Below, in pieces: positions 22,751 to 26,639 of a stretch of DNA of 26,639 nucleotides; position 1 is the stretch's first letter, and each line of letters starts with the position of its first letter. Source of the stretch: an uncultured Candidatus Saccharibacteria bacterium (GTDB lineage Bacteria; Patescibacteriota; Saccharimonadia; Saccharimonadales; Saccharimonadaceae). The notes beneath the pieces are model-generated. The model worked only from the letters and a program-made list of their open reading frames with translations, was not told the DNA's origin and did no database searches. The stretch covers positions 1 to 26,639 of the forward strand of contig CALEJV010000006.1 in assembly GCA_937898545.1 (NCBI GenBank), given 5' to 3'. Position numbers and translations under genes: made by a program.

Positions 22751-23363
22751 GGTGCACCTCCTTGCTGGTTTCGATGGACTGACTGGTCGTACTGGCGGCG
22801 CTGGCTTGGCTGTCCGCGCCGGTTTCGCTGGTCTGCTCGCGCTGCTGGCGTTCTTGTTCTCTCAGCTCATCGAGCCGGCGCATCCATGCGCCTTCCTCAT
22901 CGTTCCACCAGGCTGGTGGGGTGCCGTCGCCGGGGCGCCAGGTGTTGAGGCAGACCAGGTGGGTGCCGCTAGCTGCGAGCTGTTCAAGCACCGCGTCTGC
23001 TTCGGCTCTGGTGAGGTTGGGGGTGGGCCAGCCCGCCGTGATGACGTACGCCACCCCGCCGCGCTGGCAGGCCTCCAGCAGCATGCTCAGCCCGTACTGG
23101 CGCTGCTGTCGGTCGTGAAACTCGGTGACCAGGTTGAGACCGGCCGTGTCGGCGTAGTCCTCTACCAGCTCCCGTTGCCGGGCCAGCTCGAAGGGGTAGT
23201 GGGCCGCGCCGTAGAAGATGGCGATCGGCCCGGTACCCGTCTGGCCGTCCAGCGCGGTGGTGGGTACCGCGTCCGCACCACCATCGTCCAGCGTGGTGGC
23301 TGGCACGGCGGAGCGCACGGCCGGGTACGTCTTCTGTGCGTTCGTTGTGGTTTGTGTTGTCAT
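22743..23363 (-). CDS. Resolvase-fold protein without catalytic residues
   Basis: A 206-residue protein. Residues about 46-150 follow the fold of the recombinase's own catalytic domain: PIAIFYGAAHYPFELARQRE aligns with AVSYIRVST...LPAQRE, LVTEFHDRQQRQYGLSMLLE with VVKEFADRGESA...ELQKML, and GGVAYVITAGWPTP with GIDYVIVHKLDRLA. The nucleophilic Ser is lost (YGAAH for YIRVS) and so are the Args of the DRLARNR motif. The C-terminus is a charged helix rich in Gln and Glu. AGGAGG lies 7 nt before the ATG. It is translated just ahead of the recombinase and overlaps it by 8 nt, so it is probably a regulatory or directionality partner (inference). Confidence 0.6.
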   Translation of the reverse strand: MTTQTTTNAQKTYPAVRSAVPATTLDDGGADAVPTTALDGQTGTGPIAIFYGAAHYPFELARQRELVEDYADTAGLNLVTEFHDRQQRQYGLSMLLEACQRGGVAYVITAGWPTPNLTRAEADAVLEQLAASGTHLVCLNTWRPGDGTPPAWWNDEEGAWMRRLDELREQERQQREQTSETGADSQASAASTTSQSIETSKEVHHA

Positions 23364-23627
23364 CGGTGTCCTCCTCTCGTCATATATTGCTATTTCACTG
23401 GTTTAGTGTTTCTCCTCTTTCTATTGACGCTCAGATGGACAGAAAAGTCCAGTCGGATTTCCTGTATCTCTAACATTCCCGCCCAACACTCCCCTAGTCG
23501 CCAGTTTGCCCCACCATTCCGCCGCTTTCGGCACGGTTCGCCGACTTCGTCGCCGGTAGGTTCTCCTTGCAGAGAATGAGGCAGACTGAGAAACGGACAA
23601 GCAGATAGCGTCGTCGCTTTCGGTGTC
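23364..23627. other. Intergenic region of the GC-rich element
   Basis: These 264 bases lie between the replication-relaxation and recombinase-partner genes, both on the minus strand. Small inverted repeats occur (TGGAC-N6-GTCCA near 23433-23448 and TTCTC-N6-GAGAA near 23562-23577). No convincing promoter or gene is seen. Confidence 0.3.
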
Positions 23628-24551
23628 CTATGGCCCGCGCTGGATCAGGGCGGCGAGCTGTTCGGGGGCGGCGGTGATCTTGAACAGCCCCGGGGTCAGC
23701 GTCTGGTCGGCAGCGATCTGCTCGGCCAGGCGGCCGGCTCGCGCTTGGTTAGTCAGCAGCCAGACCACCTGCGGGTAGTAGCCGTGCTGAGCCTGGAAGG
23801 TGCCGCTGGCCAGGTGAGCCTGGTAGTCGTGGCACTTGGCCAGCAGCCGCGCTGGATGCTCGGTGTCCAGGTCAACCTCGAGGAGCCAGTGATCCTCTGC
23901 GCCCGCATCCGTCGCCGTGATTGCTTCCAGATCCGGCTTGAGCCAGCCCAGCGCCCCACCGAGCCGCAGCCAGGAGCGCCAGCAGGCCGGCTCGGTACGC
24001 AGCCGGGCCAGGTGCCCACCGACGGCGTGGATGGCCTGCTCGATGACCACCCTCGCCTGCGTGATCGCCAGCGTATGAGCGAGGAACAGTGGCGACGGGT
24101 CCTGAAAGCGCCGCCGCGCCCCGCGACCCTCGTCCGTCAGGCGCTGCCCCGCCGCAGTCAGGTACCAGACGTACCCCGCTGAACCGGCCCGCGTGCCACC
24201 AATCCGCCGCTCCAGGTGAGCAACCAGCCCCAGCCCGTGCTGACGCCGCAGCCGCCGACTGGTCTGGCGCAACGCCGAACGAGCCGAACCGTACTGCCCA
24301 GACAGCTCGGTGATCTGCGCCAGCTGGCGCGTCGTGGCATAGCGATGAGCCGCCAGCAGCGCCAGCAACTCGCGATCGGTGGCATCGAGTTGCTCGGCGA
24401 TCGCCTGCAGCTGGGCGCGGCCAATCCGCGTGGGAACCGGCCGCTTCGCTTCAGCCTCTGTCGTCGTTAGTGTCGTCGTAGATGTCGGCACTGCCAGACC
24501 GGTGCCTGTTCCGACGCTCGCGTATTCCGATATCGATATCGCTGTGTTCAT
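23628..24551 (-). CDS. Replication-relaxation family protein
   Basis: A 307-residue protein. A winged-helix-like segment (about 55-110) has the family pattern LDATDRELLALLAAHRYATT RQL with the following helix SARSALRQTSRRLRRQHGLG, then VWYLTAAGQRL, and a nuclease-like fold later (LKPDLEAI and WLLEVDLDTEH, as in PD-(D/E)xK-like domains: acidic residues plus EVD). The family occurs on actinobacterial plasmids and conjugative elements near a VirD4-like ATPase, as here. ATG 24551 has AAGGAGG 8 nt upstream, so it is preferred over 24578. The N-terminus is a Thr/Ser-rich linker. Confidence 0.75.
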   Translation of the reverse strand: MNTAISISEYASVGTGTGLAVPTSTTTLTTTEAEAKRPVPTRIGRAQLQAIAEQLDATDRELLALLAAHRYATTRQLAQITELSGQYGSARSALRQTSRRLRRQHGLGLVAHLERRIGGTRAGSAGYVWYLTAAGQRLTDEGRGARRRFQDPSPLFLAHTLAITQARVVIEQAIHAVGGHLARLRTEPACWRSWLRLGGALGWLKPDLEAITATDAGAEDHWLLEVDLDTEHPARLLAKCHDYQAHLASGTFQAQHGYYPQVVWLLTNQARAGRLAEQIAADQTLTPGLFKITAAPEQLAALIQRGP

Positions 24552-24729
24552 GGCTGTTTCCTCCTTCGTGATCGTCATGTGGTTGATCGAGTCGCTGCTG
24601 CGAGCCAGGGGCTGTGAGGCTGGGGGGTGTTGTCAGTGGTGGGTGTGATGGCCACAAGGGGCCATCAGTCGCCTCCCGTAACCGCGCCCGTGCCGCACCA
24701 CAGCGCCGATAGCCCCGCCTGCTGAGTGC

Positions 24730-24765
24730 AGCGATGCGTCTGGCGATTCGTCTCCCGACGCGTCT
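24730..24765. repeat. Three imperfect 12-bp tandem repeats
   Basis: AGCGATGCGTCT (24730-24741), GGCGATTCGTCT (24742-24753) and CCCGACGCGTCT (24754-24765) share GA, CGTCT and overall spacing. They resemble short iterons that bind a replication or transfer initiator. Confidence 0.4.
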
Positions 24766-24863
24766 CAGCAAGCCAGTGGTGGAGACAAGCGCAGGGGCCA
24801 GATAGGGGCGATACTTCGCAGCCCGCAAGAGCTCCAGAGGGAGAGGGCCGGCACTGTTCTTGG

Positions 24864-25109
24864 CGGCAGCGCTGACGGGCCGTCCCTCAATCCGCAGGAG
24901 TATGAAAACCGATCGTAATGAGCGGTTTTCAGCCCAGCGCAAGCGGTCGATACTCGGGGAGTGTCGACCCTTACAGCGTTCCGGAGGAGGGAGGGTGGCC
25001 AGGCAGCGCGTGCAACCAGGCTCATGACTGAGGCGATGGCCTCCCCGCGGACAGCCGGTGGCTCCTGGGGTAGCACTCCTGCGCGAGGGGCGACCCGTCA
25101 GCGCTGCCG
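24864..25109. repeat. 16-bp inverted repeats enclosing two hairpins
   Basis: CGGCAGCGCTGACGGG (24864-24879) and its perfect reverse complement (25094-25109) are about 214 bp apart. Between them lie GAAAACCG / CGGTTTTC (24904-24930) and GTCGATACTC / GAGTGTCGAC (24946-24968, one G-T pair, 3-nt loop). The arrangement fits an origin or nick region. Confidence 0.55.
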
Positions 25110-25142
25110 ACGCGCCCCGGACACGCTCAATCCCTCCGCCCG

Positions 25143-26592
25143 TCATGCCGTTCCTCCACTCCGGCTATCTGGCCTGCGGCCGAACACCACGCCAGCCGTC
25201 GAATGAGGTACGCCGTTCGTTGGCCCGCTGTCTCCGCCCGTGGCTTCTCCCCCGAGCTCACCTGTCGCGCCGTCCGTTGCTATCTGAGCCACGTCATCAC
25301 CGGTCATCTCGCCGTGCTGCCCGAGCCGCGCTAACAGGGCGGCCTCAACCTGCGCGGCGTCTTGGCCGTAGCGCGCCTGGCTGGCGGCGCGTAGGGCCAG
25401 GGCGTCCTGGGTTGGTGGGGTTGGTGGCAGGGTGGTGGCGTGGCACCAGGGGTTCTCCCGCCCGTGGTGCAGGGTGCGGGCGTAGACGCCAAAGCGCGGC
25501 AGCAGCTGGAAGTCGGCCGCTTCCAGGTCAATCGCCTGACGGGCCAGCTCGGCCGCGTCCGCCGCGCTCAGGGAGAAGATGATCTTGTTGCGCGCATTGG
25601 CATCAATCCCCGCCTTGAGCGCCGCGGGCAGCTGCCCCCGGTACTGGTGCGCCAGATGAAAGGCCGCTCCCAGTGACCGGGCCTGGGCCAGCGCGTCGGC
25701 CAGGCTGCCCGGCAGCGACAGGTAGTCCTGCACCTCATCAATGAAGACACTGACCACATGCCGCCGCGACGGCTCCACCGCTGCCCGGGCCAGGATGAGT
25801 GGCCAGAGCTGGCCCACCAGCAGCGACCCGAGCAGCCGCGCCGACTCCGCCCCTAGCACCCCCTTGTTGAGACTGACCAGCACGATGCGCCGCCGCGTGA
25901 ACACCTCCCCCAGGTCGAACGACGGCGTGGCCTGACCCAGCGTGGCTCGTAGGTGCGGGCGGATCAGGAAAGGCTGGAGCCGCGTCAGCACCGGCCCAAC
26001 CCACTGCTGACGCTGCGCCTCACTGAGTGCCTCATAGGCCGCCCAGAACTGCCCCGTCCCCAGTGGATCCGCTCCCGAGGCCGCAATGAGCCGCTGACGG
26101 TAAACCGCATTCGTCAGCAAGAGCGGCAGATCGACCAAGGTCGCCCCGGGCGTGCGGGCGAGCGTCACCAGCGCCGCGGAGAGCACCTGCTCCACCCGCA
26201 CACCCCACGACTCAGCGAACACCCCCTTGAACGTCGCCAGCACCGTATCTGCCACCAGCTCCGGCGACGCACCACCACCTGGCACGCCGCCGCCTGATGA
26301 CGACAATGCTCCGCTTCGCGCTGCCTGCGTCCGGGCCAACGGATTGATCCCCACCGGGCGGCTACTGGTCGGGTCGATCACCACCACGTCATCGCGCCGC
26401 CGCTCAGGAATCCGCGCCAGAATGTCCGCCACCAGATCCGTCTTCGGATCAATTAGCAGCACACCCCGACCAGCCGCGATGTCCGCCAACGCCAGATGCG
26501 CCAAGGCGGTGGACTTACCAGCCCCCGTCGGCCCGAGCAGCACCGTGTGGTAGAGCGCATCACCAATCGAGATACCAAGGTGCTCACCCGCC
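25143..26592 (-). CDS. VirD4-like coupling ATPase of the GC-rich element, 5' end missing
   Basis: About 483 genuine residues, cut at the contig end. Walker A is VLLGPTGAGKSTALAH near the present N-terminus, then LLIDPKTDLVADIL, a long middle region, Walker B VFIDEVQDYLSLP, and FHLAHQYRGQLP. The family pumps DNA or protein substrates into a T4SS. The N-terminal membrane part lies outside the window. The apparent ATG at 26609 is inside the sequencing adapter (it reads MCIRDR, a known adapter artefact) and must not be used. The protein differs from the 2865-5468 paralogue, so the window carries two distinct coupling ATPases. Confidence 0.85.
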
Positions 26593-26639
26593 CTGTCTCT
26601 TATACACATCTGACGCTGCCGACGAGCGATCTAGTGTAG
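26593..26639. other. Illumina Nextera i5 adapter (artefact)
   Basis: Bases 26593-26611 are the transposase mosaic end CTGTCTCTTATACACATCT; 26612-26625 read GACGCTGCCGACGA, the Read 1 adapter complement; 26626-26633 are GCGATCTA, the complement of index N501/S501 TAGATCGC; and 26634-26639 GTGTAG start the i5 tail. The order and lengths match the adapter, so this is untrimmed read sequence, not an insertion element. Confidence 0.97.

Larger units (their letters stand above)
24552..25142. other. 591-bp non-coding region with nested repeats (ori/oriT candidate)
   Basis: No gene with a ribosome site is apparent between the coupling ATPase and the replication-relaxation gene, although frames stay open because of high GC. 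The region holds three imperfect 12-bp tandem repeats (24730-24765) and a pair of 16-bp inverted repeats about 215 bp apart that enclose two smaller hairpins (separate entries). It sits next to transfer and replication-type genes, where an oriT or ori would be expected. Promoter elements for the replication-relaxation gene are not clear. Confidence 0.4.

Noticed and set aside
22692..23579. 295-codon plus-strand frame
   Set aside because: It is antisense to the resolvase-like gene and recombinase start; composition is that of a GC-rich shadow, with no domain and no ribosome site.
24451..25146. 231-codon minus-strand frame between the coupling ATPase and the replication-relaxation gene
   Set aside because: It overlaps the start of the replication-relaxation gene, is rich in Arg and Pro as random GC-rich frames are, and crosses the repeats. 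A short real gene inside it cannot be excluded, but I see no support.
26593..26611. Tn5-type mosaic end as a natural transposon end
   Set aside because: It is followed by the sequencing adapter, index and tail, so it is library sequence.
1..26639. CRISPR array or rRNA genes
   Set aside because: No regularly spaced direct repeats of CRISPR size and no rRNA-like sequence were seen on either strand.

Overview
The window looks like a contig from a Patescibacteria/CPR genome, most likely Saccharibacteria (TM7). The reasons are the compact, overlapping type IV secretion (T4SS) operon in CPR style (T4SS_pilin, VirB6-like, PrgI, TraC-like, VirB4, CHAP hydrolase, VirD4-like), several apparently leaderless promoters, and many small proteins without clear homologues. 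Taxonomy is inferred from gene content only. The right end (about 20.8-26.6 kb) is visibly much more GC-rich than the left 17 kb. The last 47 bases are not biological: they are an Illumina Nextera i5 adapter, and they create a false start for the last gene.

Layout. (1) 1-2.8 kb: a broken gene end, a small PLD-family protein, an acidic small protein, then a minus-strand three-gene cassette (STAS-like plus GHKL ATPase; STAS-like DUF4325; 2-TM coiled-coil protein) that resembles a partner-switching switch with a membrane output. (2) 2.9-10.8 kb: a seven-gene minus-strand T4SS operon read from one promoter near 10.83 kb, with ATGA-type overlaps. Its virB4 carries an in-frame TAA. The VirB6-like protein begins with a copy of the pilin core. 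(3) 11.0-12.5 kb: small membrane protein, HxlR regulator and Nudix hydrolase, with two near-textbook leaderless promoters. (4) 12.5-16.3 kb: a frameshifted MIO-type (histidine ammonia-lyase-like) gene divergent from a tandem GNAT protein and a short adenylate-forming ligase. (5) 16.3-17.9 kb: a decayed stretch with small and broken genes and the C-terminal remnant of a large serine recombinase that runs into the 3' end of a tRNA-Glu gene.

(6) 17.9-20.7 kb: a short island that may be chromosomal backbone. It holds a divergent promoter pair, a candidate structured small RNA of about 235 nt, a GAF/HisKA/HATPase histidine kinase divergent from a single-domain response regulator, a HEAT-like hypothetical protein, and tRNA-Arg. 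(7) 20.7-26.6 kb: a GC-rich mobile element abutting the tRNA-Arg 3' end: a large serine recombinase, an overlapping gene for a resolvase-fold protein that lacks all catalytic residues, a replication-relaxation family protein, an intergenic region rich in nested inverted repeats (oriT/ori candidate), and a second VirD4-like coupling ATPase cut by the contig end.

The two tRNA genes therefore mark the inner borders of two integrated or formerly integrated elements, with the kinase/regulator island between them. The most unusual items are the STAS/GHKL/2-TM cassette, the catalytically dead recombinase partner, the pilin-VirB6 fusion, the lyase-ligase-GNAT cluster, the candidate structured RNA and the nested repeats. 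Several single-base frameshifts and one nonsense codon occur. I cannot tell from sequence alone whether they are real decay or assembly error.
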